Notes: generated by a model not told the origin, from the letters alone. Counted from the first letter of the stretch, positions 40,945 through 49,364 are shown. The stretch: 64,000 bases of DNA from Streptosporangium brasiliense (GCF_030811595.1 NZ_JAUSRB010000001.1:1860001-1924000); one strand, 5' to 3'. Numbers and translations: made by a program.

Positions 40945-41016
40945 TCACCCCGAGTCTCTGTCCGCCGGTACGGCGTGCCGCTCGTGGTGGCCGGGTCCGA
41001 GGCCATGTGAGGTCAT
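40945..41016 (-). CDS. leader ORF 1 (23 aa, tandem copy)
   Basis: Encodes MTSHGLGPGHHERHAVPADR plus three residues, differing from copy 2 at two of 23 residues. It has the best ribosome binding site of the series (AGGAGG eight bases before ATG), and its stop is five bases before the ATG of copy 2. The true promoter, with a DosR-like box, lies upstream of this copy. Confidence 0.45.
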   Translation of the reverse strand: MTSHGLGPGHHERHAVPADRDSG

Positions 41017-41081
41017 GTCCCCGCCTCCTGTGTCCGGGTCCCCTCTTCTCCCATGCTCGCCCGCCCTCTGGCCGCCCGGGT

Positions 41082-41096
41082 AGGGGCGAAGGTCCC
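41082..41096 (-). promoter_or_regulatory. DosR-like box before leader ORFs
   Basis: On the minus strand GGGACCTTCGCCCCT, 14 of 15 bases the same as the best copy. It is 66 bases before leader ORF 1 and 220 before the stress-protein start; without the two 77-base units the distance to a start codon would match the other sites. Confidence 0.55.
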
Positions 41097-41266
41097 ATGG
41101 GCCCGGGAATCGGCCGCTCCGGGCCCCCGGATCTCCGCCGCCGAGCGGGGCCAGAAGGCGGGTGTACTCAGTCCGCCTGCCCCGCGAGGAAGCCCGCCCG
41201 GCCGCGGCCGTCGGATCCGCCCGCGCCGGCCCGGCTCAACCGGGATCCCTGTCCAGGCCGGCGGGC

Positions 41267-41537
41267 CCGGTCAACCCGTTCGGGAGATGGACCCGGAGAA
41301 CCCGTTCGGGGTCCGGAGAGCCCATTCGGGAGGCGGGCCCGGGGAACCCTGTTCGGAAGCGGATCCGGAGAGCCCCGTTGGGGGGCGGATCCAGGGAACC
41401 CCGTGGGGGGTGGGTTCGGGGAATCCCGTTCGGGGGGCCGGAGAACCCTGTTGGGGGGTGGGCTCGGGGAACCCTGTTCGGAAGCGGGCTCGGGGAGCCC
41501 CGTTCGGGGTGGGTCGGAGGAATCTGTTCAGGGGGCG
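41267..41537. repeat. about ten 24-27-bp degenerate tandem repeats
   Basis: A GC-rich minisatellite with a unit near CGGGGAACCCTGTTCGGAAG plus a few bases, for example at 41340, 41366, 41416, 41438, 41463 and 41490. Most units contain (A/G)CCC-GTT-(C/G)GGG, a small inverted repeat. The last unit spans the stop codon of the ketosynthase gene. The region 41097-41527 carries no other gene. Confidence 0.75.
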
Positions 41538-42751
41538 GAGGCGAAGACCAGGGAGGCGTTGTGGCCACCGAACCCGAAGGAGTTGGACAGCGCCGTGTCC
41601 TGCCGTCCTCGTCGCGGCCGGCCGGTGACGATGTCGAGCTTGATCTCCGGGTCGAGGTCGACCAGGTTGCGGGTGGCGGGGACGATCCCGTCGCGGATGG
41701 CGAGGATCGCGGAGATGGCCCCCATCGCCCCGGCGGCGCCGCACAGGTGGCCGGTCATCGACTTGGTCGCGGTGACCGCCGGGTGCGTCCCGATCGCCTC
41801 GGCGATCGAGCGGGCCTCGGTCACGTCGCCGGGCGGAGTGGAGGTGGCGTGGGCGTGCACGTGCCCGATGTCGAGCGCGTCCAGGCCGGCGGAGGCCAGG
41901 GCCAGCCGGATGGCGCGCACCTGCCCGTCGGAGTGGGCCGCGGTGATGTGGTGGGCGTCGGAGGTGACGCCCGCGCCGGCCAGCATCGCGTGGACGCGGG
42001 CGCCGCGGGCCGCGGCGGACTCCGCGCGCTCCAGGACCACCAGGGCGGCCCCTTCGCCGAGGACGAACCCGTCCCGCGCGGTGTCGAAGGGCCGCGATGC
42101 CTCCTGGGGGGCGTCGTTGCGCGTGGAGAGTGCCCTGGCCTGGGCGAATCCGGCGATGGTGAGGGGATGGACGCACGCCTCGCTGCCGCCCGCGACGACG
42201 ACGTCGGCGCGGCCGAGGCGGATGAGGTCCAGGCCCATCGCGATCGCCTCGGCGCCGGAGGCACAGGCGCTCACCGGGGTGTGGGCGCCGCCGCGGGCAC
42301 CGAGCTCCATGCTGACCACGGCCGCGGGCCCGTTGGGCATCATCATGGGCACGGTGTAGGGCGAGACCCGCCGCGCTCCGGAGGTCTCCAGGACGTCGGC
42401 CTGGGCGAGAGTGCTCAGCAACCCGCCGACTCCGGTGCCGATGACCACCGCCAGGCGCTCCGGCTCCGTCTCGGGGGCTCCGGCGTCGGCCCACGCCTCA
42501 CGTGCGGCGATCAGGGCGACCTGCTCGCAGCGGTCCAGCCGCCGGGCCTTGACCCGGCCGAGCACCTCCTCGGGCTCCACCCGTAGCCGGCCCGCGATCC
42601 GCACCGGCAGAGCGGCCGCCCACTCCTCCTCGATCAGGCTGATCCCGGACTGCCCGGCCAGCAGGGCGGCCCAGGTGGAGGGCACGTCACCGCCCAACGG
42701 TGTGGTGGCGCCCAGCCCCGTGACCGCCACATCAGCTCTGTCGACCGCCAT
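41528..42751 (-). CDS. beta-ketoacyl-ACP synthase II (FabF-like)
   Basis: A 407-residue condensing enzyme that extends an acyl chain with malonyl-ACP. ATG 42751 has AAGGGGG upstream. Seen: active-site Cys in VSACASGAEAIAMG near residues 161-174, first His in HAHATSTPPGD, Lys/His in KSMTGHLCGAAGA and the ending SNSFGFGGHNASLVF. All catalytic residues are kept. There is no ACP, FabD, FabH or polyketide gene next to it, so it is a lone copy that may serve a specialised acyl product. Its 3' end lies in the minisatellite. Confidence 0.92.
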   Translation of the reverse strand: MAVDRADVAVTGLGATTPLGGDVPSTWAALLAGQSGISLIEEEWAAALPVRIAGRLRVEPEEVLGRVKARRLDRCEQVALIAAREAWADAGAPETEPERLAVVIGTGVGGLLSTLAQADVLETSGARRVSPYTVPMMMPNGPAAVVSMELGARGGAHTPVSACASGAEAIAMGLDLIRLGRADVVVAGGSEACVHPLTIAGFAQARALSTRNDAPQEASRPFDTARDGFVLGEGAALVVLERAESAAARGARVHAMLAGAGVTSDAHHITAAHSDGQVRAIRLALASAGLDALDIGHVHAHATSTPPGDVTEARSIAEAIGTHPAVTATKSMTGHLCGAAGAMGAISAILAIRDGIVPATRNLVDLDPEIKLDIVTGRPRRGRQDTALSNSFGFGGHNASLVFASAP

Positions 42752-43014
42752 CGGACAACCCCCTTCTCCGTGAAGCGCCTCTCCGAGACGCCTCGCAAGC
42801 CGTTCGGTCCCGGATCCACGCTGCCAGCGCGCGGCCGTTTCCGTAGGTGCCGCGGTCAACGAAGATTGCGCGCGAGGATTTGTTGGGAATCTCTTATGGT
42901 TCCGGTGCCGGAGTTGGGCACCATCGCGCCGTCCGCGCCGTTTGCGCGGTTCTCGTCCTCCTCGGCGCCGGGACCCCGGGGCCGGTGGGCAGAGGCCGGA
43001 AGTCCCTGACGGCC
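42752..43014. other. gene-free spacer
   Basis: The gap between the divergent ketosynthase and stress-protein genes (333 bases in all) shows no supported gene. Around 42855-42905 it is AT-richer with TTGTTGGGAATCTCTTATGG, a possible promoter, and GGTGCC-GGAGTTG-GGCACC (42904-42922) is a small inverted repeat. The rest is ordinary spacer. Confidence 0.4.
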
Positions 43015-43029
43015 GGGTCTTTCGGCCAC
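43015..43029 (+). promoter_or_regulatory. DosR-like box before stress protein
   Basis: GGGTCTTTCGGCC matches 11 of the first 13 bases of the motif at 18192. It lies 56 bases before the universal stress protein start at 43085. Confidence 0.4.
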
Positions 43030-43084
43030 TGCGGGAAACGCCGGGAAAGGGTCGGATGGAAGGGGGAGAAACGAGGAGGACGCC

Positions 43085-43939
43085 ATGACAGCGCATGTAG
43101 CGGTGGGCACGGACGGCTCACCTTCCTCGCAGGTCACGGTCGGGTGGGCGGCCGCCGACGCCGCGCGGCGCGGATGTGCCCTGCGGATCGTCCACGTGTC
43201 CGGGCCGTGGACCTACGACATCCCGCTCCAGACCCCGCCCGGCTTCCGTGACTCCGTGACCGAGCACGCCCGGGGCGTGCTGGAGGCCGCGGCCACCCTG
43301 GCGCGCGAGCGGGCCCCGCGGATCGAGGTGGAGACCGCGCTCGAAACCGGCCGGACGGTCGAAGTCCTCCGGCGCGAGGCCGAGACCGCCGAGCAGATCG
43401 TGGTGGGCCACCGGGGCCGCGGCGGATTCGCCGAACTGATGCTCGGATCGGTCTCCCTGGCCCTGGCCGGGCACACGGCCGCGCCGCTCGTGGTCGTCAG
43501 AGGCGAGCCGGAGCGGACCTACGGCGAGATCGTCGTGGGCTTCGAAGGCTCGGCCCACTCGGCGGCGGCCCTGGAATACGCCTTCGAGGAGGCCACCAGG
43601 CGCGGCGCCCGGCTGCATACGGTCCACACCTGGCAGATGCCCGTCACGGGGCAGGGGGCCGCCGCCTACACGCCACTGATCGAGGAGATCTTCGACACCG
43701 AGCGGCGCGTGGCGGCGGACACGCTCACTCCCTGGCGGGACAAGTACCCGCAGGTGGAAGTCACGCAGACGGCGGTCTGCGGGCATTCCGTCGCCGTCAT
43801 CTGCGAGGCGTCGCGGAGCGCGGACCTGGCCGTCGTCGGCTCGCGCGGGCTGGGCCGGCTCGGCTCGGCCGTACTGGGCTCGGTCAGTCACGGGGTCCTG
43901 CACCACGCCCGGTGCCCCGTCGCGGTGGTCAGCGCCTGA
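43085..43939 (+). CDS. universal stress protein (two USP domains)
   Basis: A 284-residue tandem USP. Seen: VAVGTDGSPSSQVTVGWAAADA at the start, nucleotide motif GHRGRGGFAELMLGSVSLA in domain 1, then IVVGFEGSAHSAAALEYAFEEA and GSRGLGRLGSAVLGSVSHGVLHH in domain 2. Both ATP motifs are complete. GAGGAGGACGCC precedes ATG. First gene of the second stress cluster. Confidence 0.93.
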   Translation: MTAHVAVGTDGSPSSQVTVGWAAADAARRGCALRIVHVSGPWTYDIPLQTPPGFRDSVTEHARGVLEAAATLARERAPRIEVETALETGRTVEVLRREAETAEQIVVGHRGRGGFAELMLGSVSLALAGHTAAPLVVVRGEPERTYGEIVVGFEGSAHSAAALEYAFEEATRRGARLHTVHTWQMPVTGQGAAAYTPLIEEIFDTERRVAADTLTPWRDKYPQVEVTQTAVCGHSVAVICEASRSADLAVVGSRGLGRLGSAVLGSVSHGVLHHARCPVAVVSA

Positions 43940-44014
43940 AGCGGGACGTGAGGGACGCGCGGGATCTCGCCGCCCACCGGTCCGCGGACGGCGGACCGTA
44001 GGTCCTCCGCATCG

Positions 44015-44029
44015 GGGACTTTCGTCGCT
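44015..44029 (+). promoter_or_regulatory. DosR-like box before CBS-BON gene
   Basis: GGGACTTTCGTCGCT, 12 of 15 bases the same as the best copy, 47 bases before the CBS gene. Its GGGACTTT is nearer to the mycobacterial DosR consensus than the others. Confidence 0.5.
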
Positions 44030-44076
44030 GACGCGGCCGGCAGGGCTCCGGGAGGCTCGTAACGAGGAGGCCAATC

Positions 44077-44742
44077 ATGAAGGTCGTGGATGTCATGGGT
44101 GTCAGGGCCGTCGCGGTGCGGCCGGAGGCGTCCTTCTCCGAGATCGTCGACGCCATGCGGCGTTTCAAGATCGGCGCAGTCACCGTCATCGACGCCGGCG
44201 GGCGTCCCGTCGGCGTGGTCTCGGAGGATGACCTGCTGCTCAAGGAGATCGATCCCGACAGGCACGCCGGCGGCGTCTTCGGTGGCCGCGGCAGGCGCGA
44301 GGAGCGCAGGAAGGCGGCCGGTGGCACGGCCGGGGAGATCATGACCACCCCCGCGATCACCGTCACCCCGGAGACCTCCGTCCGGGAGGCGGCGCGGCTG
44401 ATGCACCGGCACCGGATCAAGCAGCTGCCCGTGGTCGACACAGCCACCGGACGCGTCACCGGGATCGTCCACCAGAGCGATCTGCTGAAGGTCTTCACCC
44501 GTCCGGCCGACGAGATCGACCGCGAGGTCACCGCGGTCTGCGAACGGCTCGGCATCGACCGGCGGGAGCTGGCCGTCGGCGTCGAGACGGGTGTGATCAC
44601 GCTGGCGGGACAGGTCGGCCGCCGCTCCCAGAGATCGCTTCTCGTCGCCGAGATCCGCCGGATCGACGGTGTTCTCGGCGTCAAGGGTGGCCTGACGTAC
44701 CGCTCCGACGACCTGGTCCCTGTCTCGACCCCCTACCTGTGA
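44077..44742 (+). CDS. CBS-domain protein with BON domain
   Basis: A 221-residue cytoplasmic protein. Seen: CBS 1 (about residues 1-60, AVRPEASFSEIVDAMRRFKIGAVTVID), CBS 2 (about 87-145, MTTPAITVTPETSVREAARLMHRHRIKQLPVVD, split), then a BON domain (about 150-215, LAVGVETGVITLAGQVGRRSQR). CBS pairs bind adenosine nucleotides and would sense energy state; the BON domain may bind membranes or phospholipids. Mycobacterial homologues such as Hrp1 are DosR-regulated. It heads an operon with the nitroreductase and a stress protein. Confidence 0.93.
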   Translation: MKVVDVMGVRAVAVRPEASFSEIVDAMRRFKIGAVTVIDAGGRPVGVVSEDDLLLKEIDPDRHAGGVFGGRGRREERRKAAGGTAGEIMTTPAITVTPETSVREAARLMHRHRIKQLPVVDTATGRVTGIVHQSDLLKVFTRPADEIDREVTAVCERLGIDRRELAVGVETGVITLAGQVGRRSQRSLLVAEIRRIDGVLGVKGGLTYRSDDLVPVSTPYL

Positions 44743-44755
44743 CGGAGGTGGGCAC

Positions 44756-45754
44756 GTGAGCGCCCGCACGAGCGAGGAGATCGCCTCGACGATCCACACG
44801 GCGGTGCAGGCCGCCGTGTGGGCGCCGTCGGTGCACAACACCCAGCCGTGGTCCTTCGCCGTCGACGGAGAGGAGATCTCCCTGCGGGCCGACAGCGACA
44901 GGAAGCTGCGGCTCGGCGACCCCGCGGGCCGGGAGCTGCTGATCAGCTGCGGCGCCGCCCTGATGAACCTGCGGCTCGCGCTGCGCGTGCTCGGCTGCGA
45001 GGCGCGGGCGCGGGTGCTGCCCGACCCCGACCGCCCCGCCCTGCTGGCGACGGTGCGGATGGGGGAGGCCGCCGTCGCCGACGAGCACACCCGGCTGCTG
45101 CACGGTGAGATCGAGCGCCGCCGCACCCACCGCGCCGGATTCACCGAGCTGCCCGTGCCGGACCGCCTCCTCGGAGCCCTCGTCTCCCAGGCCGCCGCCG
45201 AGGGGGCGCGGCTGACGCCGGTCCGCTCCGAGGCCGCGGTCCGGGTGCTCGCCGCCCTCACCTGCGCCGCCCAGGACGTGCAGTCCCAGAACCGGCTGTT
45301 CACCCTGGAGATGATCAGCTGGGCCCAGCCGCCGGGAAGCTCCCGCAAGGAGGGGGTCCCGGCCGAGGGCTATCCCCGCGAGCCCAGGCGGACCCGTCCG
45401 CACTTCGCCCAACGCGACTACGCCCACGGCCACCCGTGGGGCGACGACAGTGACCAGTTCTTCTCGGCCTCCACCGGGACCGTGGCGGTGCTGACCACGC
45501 CGGGGGACTCCCGCGAGGACTGGATCGCGGCCGGTCAGGCGCTGCAGCGCGTCCTGCTGTACGCCTCCGCCTACGACGTCGGCGCGGCCTTCCACACCCA
45601 GGCGCTGGAGATGCCCCACCTGCGGGAGTTCCTACGGCAGGAACTGCTGTCCGGCGAACACCCCCAGATGATCATGCGTCTGGGCTACACCTCCGGCGCG
45701 GGCGGGGGCATCCGGCGGCCGGTCGCCGAGGTGCTCCGGGAGCGCCGGCCGTAG
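44756..45754 (+). CDS. Acg-type nitroreductase family protein
   Basis: A 332-residue FMN-binding-fold protein starting GTG, 13 bases after the CBS gene. Seen: VWAPSVHNTQPWSFAVDGEEI near 21-41, the hallmark of the Acg (Rv2032) family, and RRRTHRAGFTELPVPDRLL. Acg-type proteins are long nitroreductase relatives with a lid that blocks the active site and are thought to sequester flavin during dormancy. DosR regulon members in mycobacteria. Confidence 0.9.
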   Translation: MSARTSEEIASTIHTAVQAAVWAPSVHNTQPWSFAVDGEEISLRADSDRKLRLGDPAGRELLISCGAALMNLRLALRVLGCEARARVLPDPDRPALLATVRMGEAAVADEHTRLLHGEIERRRTHRAGFTELPVPDRLLGALVSQAAAEGARLTPVRSEAAVRVLAALTCAAQDVQSQNRLFTLEMISWAQPPGSSRKEGVPAEGYPREPRRTRPHFAQRDYAHGHPWGDDSDQFFSASTGTVAVLTTPGDSREDWIAAGQALQRVLLYASAYDVGAAFHTQALEMPHLREFLRQELLSGEHPQMIMRLGYTSGAGGGIRRPVAEVLRERRP

Positions 45755-45773
45755 TGACCGGAAGGGGGAGGTC

Positions 45774-46640
45774 ATGATCCTGGCGGGAGTCGACGGCTCG
45801 CGGGCCGGCCTTGAGGCCGTGGGCTGGGCGGTGCGGGAGGCGGGCCTGCGCGGCGCCAGGCTGCGCATCGTGCACATCATGCCGGTCTGGGCCTATGAGA
45901 TGCCGCAGGGCGTCCCGCACGCCGCCGTGGGACAGTGGATGCGCGACGGGGCCACGTCCACGCTGGCCGAAGCACTGAGGCGGGCGCGTGAGGAAGACGG
46001 CGACGTCGAGGCGGAGACCCTGCTGCTGCCGGGCGACCCCCGCCTCGGCCTGCTCAAGGCAGCCGAGCGCGCCGAGCTCCTGGTGGTCGGCAGTCACGGG
46101 CTGGGCGGTTTCCGCGGCATGCTGCTCGGATCGGTCGCGCTGGGAGTGGCCGGGCGCGCCGCCTGCCCGGTGGCCGTCGTCCGCGACCTGCCCGCGCACA
46201 CCCGCGGCGAGGTCGTCGTCGGCATCGACGGCTCCCCGTCCGGTGCGGCCGCCATCGGTTTCGCCTTCGCCGAGGCGTCCGTGCGCGGTGCCACACTGCG
46301 GGCGATCCACGCCTGGAGACGGCCCGCGGCCGGCGGCGGTCTCTTCGCTCCGCCGGTCGCGCAGGAGATGGCCGAGGGCGAGCGGCGCCGGCCGGCCGAG
46401 GCGCTGGCGGCCTGGAGCGGGTCCTACCCGGATGTCAAGCTCGTCGAGCAGGTGGAGCACGGGCACCCGGTGGACGTGCTGAGGGACGCCTCGGCGCAGG
46501 CGGACGTGCTGGTCGTGGGATCGCGCGGGCGCGGCGAGCTGGCCGGGCTGCTGCTGGGCTCGGTGAGCCACTCGCTGCTGCACCACGCCGCCTGCCCCCT
46601 CGCGGTGGTCCCCGCCGGGACACGTCCCCGGTATGTCTGA
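45774..46640 (+). CDS. universal stress protein (two USP domains)
   Basis: A 288-residue tandem USP, third gene of the CBS/nitroreductase operon, 19 bases downstream. Seen: MILAGVDGSRAGLEAVGWAV, motif GSHGLGGFRGMLLGSVALGV, then VVVGIDGSPSGAAAIGFAFAEA and GSRGRGELAGLLLGSVSHSLLHH. Both ATP motifs are complete. Start ATG follows GGAAGGGGGAGGTC. Confidence 0.93.
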   Translation: MILAGVDGSRAGLEAVGWAVREAGLRGARLRIVHIMPVWAYEMPQGVPHAAVGQWMRDGATSTLAEALRRAREEDGDVEAETLLLPGDPRLGLLKAAERAELLVVGSHGLGGFRGMLLGSVALGVAGRAACPVAVVRDLPAHTRGEVVVGIDGSPSGAAAIGFAFAEASVRGATLRAIHAWRRPAAGGGLFAPPVAQEMAEGERRRPAEALAAWSGSYPDVKLVEQVEHGHPVDVLRDASAQADVLVVGSRGRGELAGLLLGSVSHSLLHHAACPLAVVPAGTRPRYV

Positions 46641-46651
46641 CCGGGGGCTGT

Positions 46652-46672
46652 CCTCCCGGTGGTCCCGGGAGG
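46652..46672 (+). terminator. 8-bp hairpin after stress operon
   Basis: CCTCCCGG (46652-46659) pairs with CCGGGAGG (46665-46672), 12 bases after the stress-protein stop. It probably ends the CBS-nitroreductase-USP operon. Confidence 0.6.
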
Positions 46673-46765
46673 CGGCGTGGGCGGGGAGCAGCCGGACATG
46701 CCATTTCACTGTGTCGTATATCACTTCATACTATGAAAACATGCAGAAGGTGAAAGTTTTCGCCT

Positions 46766-47419
46766 ATGCTGCATGGTGTGACCATCGTGGATACGGGTGA
46801 TCGGCCGGGCGCGGTCGATCTGGGCCGGCGGGACCGGAAGAAACAGGAGACGCGCGCGGCTCTGGAGCGGGCCGCTCTGGAGCTGGTCGCCGAGCGGGGC
46901 ATCGGCGGGGTCACCGTGGAGGACATCAGCCAGGCCGTCGACGTCTCCTCGCGCACCTTCTTCAACTACTTCTCCTGCAAGGAAGAGGCGGTCACCGGCA
47001 AGGGGCCGGGGACCGACACGCAGATCGGCGAGATGATGAGGTCGGCGCCGGCGGAGCTGCCGGTCATCGAGGTGCTGCGGCGGGCGCTGCGCGCCGAGGC
47101 GGACCAGATCCAGGCCCGGCAGGAGCAGTGGCTGCTGCGGTTGAAGGTGTTCGAGCAGAATCCGTCGCTGCTGCCCCGTCTCGTCGCCAACGGCGCCGAG
47201 GTCGAGCGGATGATCGCGGAGGCGGTCGCCGGGCGGATCGGCGTGGATCCGGTGGCGGACGGCTACCCGATCCTGGTCACGGCCGTGGCCTGGACGGCGT
47301 TCCGGGTCGCGATGATGCGCTGGAGCGCCGGAGGCGGAGACCGCGAGCTGGGGGAGCTGCTCGACGAGGCCTTCGACCATCTGACGGCGGGGCTGGCGGA
47401 CCCCTCCTCTCCCGCCTGA
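46766..47419 (+). CDS. TetR family transcriptional regulator
   Basis: A 217-residue repressor, start ATG 46766 (ATG 46772 not in frame). Seen: basic lead GRRDRKKQETRAALERAALEL, helix-turn-helix with VTVEDISQAVDVSSRTFFNYFSCKEEAV (split) near 52-79, and a C-terminal helical domain. It lies 269 bases before an MFS exporter on the same strand, with a 17-base repeat array between, and probably regulates it. The AT-rich upstream stretch (46705-46745) holds its promoter. Confidence 0.92.
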   Translation: MLHGVTIVDTGDRPGAVDLGRRDRKKQETRAALERAALELVAERGIGGVTVEDISQAVDVSSRTFFNYFSCKEEAVTGKGPGTDTQIGEMMRSAPAELPVIEVLRRALRAEADQIQARQEQWLLRLKVFEQNPSLLPRLVANGAEVERMIAEAVAGRIGVDPVADGYPILVTAVAWTAFRVAMMRWSAGGGDRELGELLDEAFDHLTAGLADPSSPA

Positions 47420-47436
47420 CCTCTCCCTCCTTCCAC

Positions 47437-47521
47437 CAGGTCCCGTGACCCAACAGATCCCGTGATCCGTCAGGTCCCGTGACCCAACAGGTTCCGTGAC
47501 CCGTCAGGTCCCGTGACGCCT
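47437..47521 (+). repeat. five 17-bp tandem repeats before MFS gene
   Basis: Units at 47437, 47454, 47471, 47488 and 47505, with consensus CAGGTCCCGTGACCCAA or ...CCGT. Units alternate in type: 1 and 3 are identical, 2 and 4 near-identical. Most contain GGTC-CCGT-GACC, a four-base inverted repeat. A related 16-base pair of CACACCACGGCCC repeats follows at about 47593-47630. They fill the promoter region of the exporter. Confidence 0.7.
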
Positions 47522-47688
47522 CTTCCCGCCCGGTCCCGTCACGTCCGTTCCCCCATCCGGCTCCGTCCCCGGCCGCACCACCCGGTGCCGGCCACACCAC
47601 GGCCCGGTCACACCACGGCCCTGTCACCCGTTCCAGGCCCGGCGCCCTTTCGTGCCGGGTCCCCTGAAGCAAGAGAACCCGAGGAAGA

Positions 47689-49266
47689 ATGACGACCACC
47701 AGTGTGCCGCCGGAGGCGGCCGCCGACGCCGCCGCGCGTCCCTCCCGCCGCAAGGTGCTGCAGGCGCTTTCCGGGCTGATGGTGGGCATGTTCGTGTCCA
47801 TCCTGGCCTCCACCGTCGTGGCCAACGCGCTGCCGCGCATCATCACCGACCTGGGCGGCAGCCAGACCGTCTACACCTGGATCGTCACCGCCGAGCTGCT
47901 GGCGATGACGGCCACCGTGCCGCTGTGGGGCAAGATGGCCGACCTCTACAGCAAGAAACTGTTGATCCAGCTCTCGCTGGGACTGTTCGTGGTGGGCTCG
48001 CTGATCGCCGGTCTCACGCCGAACGTGGAGATCCTGATCGTGAGCCGGGTGGTGCAGGGCGTCGGCGCCGGAGGCATGACCGCGCTGTCCATGATCGTGA
48101 TGGCCGCGATGATCCCGCCCCGTGAGCTGGGCCGCTACGCCGGCATCTTCGGCGCCGTGTTCGGCGTCGGCACCGTCGCCGGGCCGCTGATCGGCGGCCT
48201 GCTGGTCGACACCTCCTGGCTGGGGTGGCGCTGGTGCTTCCTGATCGGCGTGCCGTTCACGATCCTGGCGATCGTGTTGCTGCAGCGCACCCTCAAGCTG
48301 CCGGTCGTCCGGAAGCAGGTGAAGGTCGACTATCTCGGTGCCTTCCTCATCACCGCGGGCGTCTCGACGCTGCTGGTGTGGTCGTCGCTGGCGGGCAACC
48401 AGTTCGCCTGGGCCTCGGCGTGGACGGCCGGCCTGGTCGGCGCCGGAGTGCTCATCCTGGCCGTCGCGGTGTGGGTGGAGTCGCGGGCGGCCGAGCCCAT
48501 CATCCCGCTCGGCGTCTTCCGCAACCGCACGGTCGCGCTGGCCACCGTCGCCAGCGTGCTGGTCGGCGTCGCGATGTTCGGCGGGACGGTCTTCCTGTCG
48601 CAGTACTTCCAGGTGGCCCTGGGCAAGTCGCCGACCGTGGCGGGCCTGATGAGCCTGCCCATGATCTTCGGCCTGCTCGTCTCCTCCACCGTCGCCGGGC
48701 AGCTCATCACCAAGTGGGGCCGCTGGAAGGGGTTCCTGGTCGCGGGTGGCGTGATCATGCTGGCCGGCATGCTCCTGCTGTCCACGATCGGCGCCGACAC
48801 CGGCGTCCCCGTGCTCTCGCTGTACATGGCGGTGCTCGGCGTCGGCGTCGGCATGCTCATGCAGAACCTGGTGCTCGCCGCGCAGAACGACGTCCCGGCC
48901 CACGACCTGGGCGTCACCACCTCCGTGCTGACGTTCTTCCGCAGCATGGGCGGCGCGGTCGGCGTCAGCGCCCTGGGCGCCGTGCTGGCCAACCGGGTCA
49001 CCAGCCTGATGGCCGAGAAGCTCGGCCCGGTGGCGACCGCCTCCGGTGGCGAGCAGAGCCACGCCGTACCCGACATCTCCACGCTGCCCGCGCCGGTGGT
49101 GCGCGTGATCCAGGACGTCTACGCCACCGCCACCGCCGACCTGTTCCTCATCGGCGCCCCGCTGACCGCGCTCGCCCTCGTGGCGGTGCTGTTCATCAAG
49201 GAGAAGCCGCTCAACACCCTCACCGGTGACGAACGGCTCGCCCAGGAGAGCGCGGCCATGCACTGA
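47689..49266 (+). CDS. MFS drug exporter (DHA2, 14-helix type)
   Basis: A 525-residue proton-driven exporter of the EmrB/QacA branch. Seen: first helix with MVGMFVSILASTVVANALPRI, motif C-like GAVFGVGTVAGPLIGGLL near 142-159, and about 14 membrane helices. Seven to eight residues after the start are Thr/Ser/Pro-rich and cytoplasmic. GAGGAAGA precedes ATG. Paired with the upstream TetR gene, it probably exports the drug-like compound that regulator senses. Confidence 0.94.
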   Translation: MTTTSVPPEAAADAAARPSRRKVLQALSGLMVGMFVSILASTVVANALPRIITDLGGSQTVYTWIVTAELLAMTATVPLWGKMADLYSKKLLIQLSLGLFVVGSLIAGLTPNVEILIVSRVVQGVGAGGMTALSMIVMAAMIPPRELGRYAGIFGAVFGVGTVAGPLIGGLLVDTSWLGWRWCFLIGVPFTILAIVLLQRTLKLPVVRKQVKVDYLGAFLITAGVSTLLVWSSLAGNQFAWASAWTAGLVGAGVLILAVAVWVESRAAEPIIPLGVFRNRTVALATVASVLVGVAMFGGTVFLSQYFQVALGKSPTVAGLMSLPMIFGLLVSSTVAGQLITKWGRWKGFLVAGGVIMLAGMLLLSTIGADTGVPVLSLYMAVLGVGVGMLMQNLVLAAQNDVPAHDLGVTTSVLTFFRSMGGAVGVSALGAVLANRVTSLMAEKLGPVATASGGEQSHAVPDISTLPAPVVRVIQDVYATATADLFLIGAPLTALALVAVLFIKEKPLNTLTGDERLAQESAAMH

Positions 49267-49312
49267 GCGTGTGACCGCCTGAGCGTGTGACCGCCGACGT
49301 CAGGACGGACCC

Positions 49313-49343
49313 GGCCCGCCCCCCTGTGGAAGGGGGGCGGGCC
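49313..49343. terminator. 13-bp terminator hairpin
   Basis: GGCCCGCCCCCCT (49313-49325) pairs with AGGGGGGCGGGCC (49331-49343) over a five-base loop, between the convergent MFS and DUF3073 genes. Confidence 0.8.
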
Positions 49344-49364
49344 GCAGGTCAGTCGGTCACCGAC

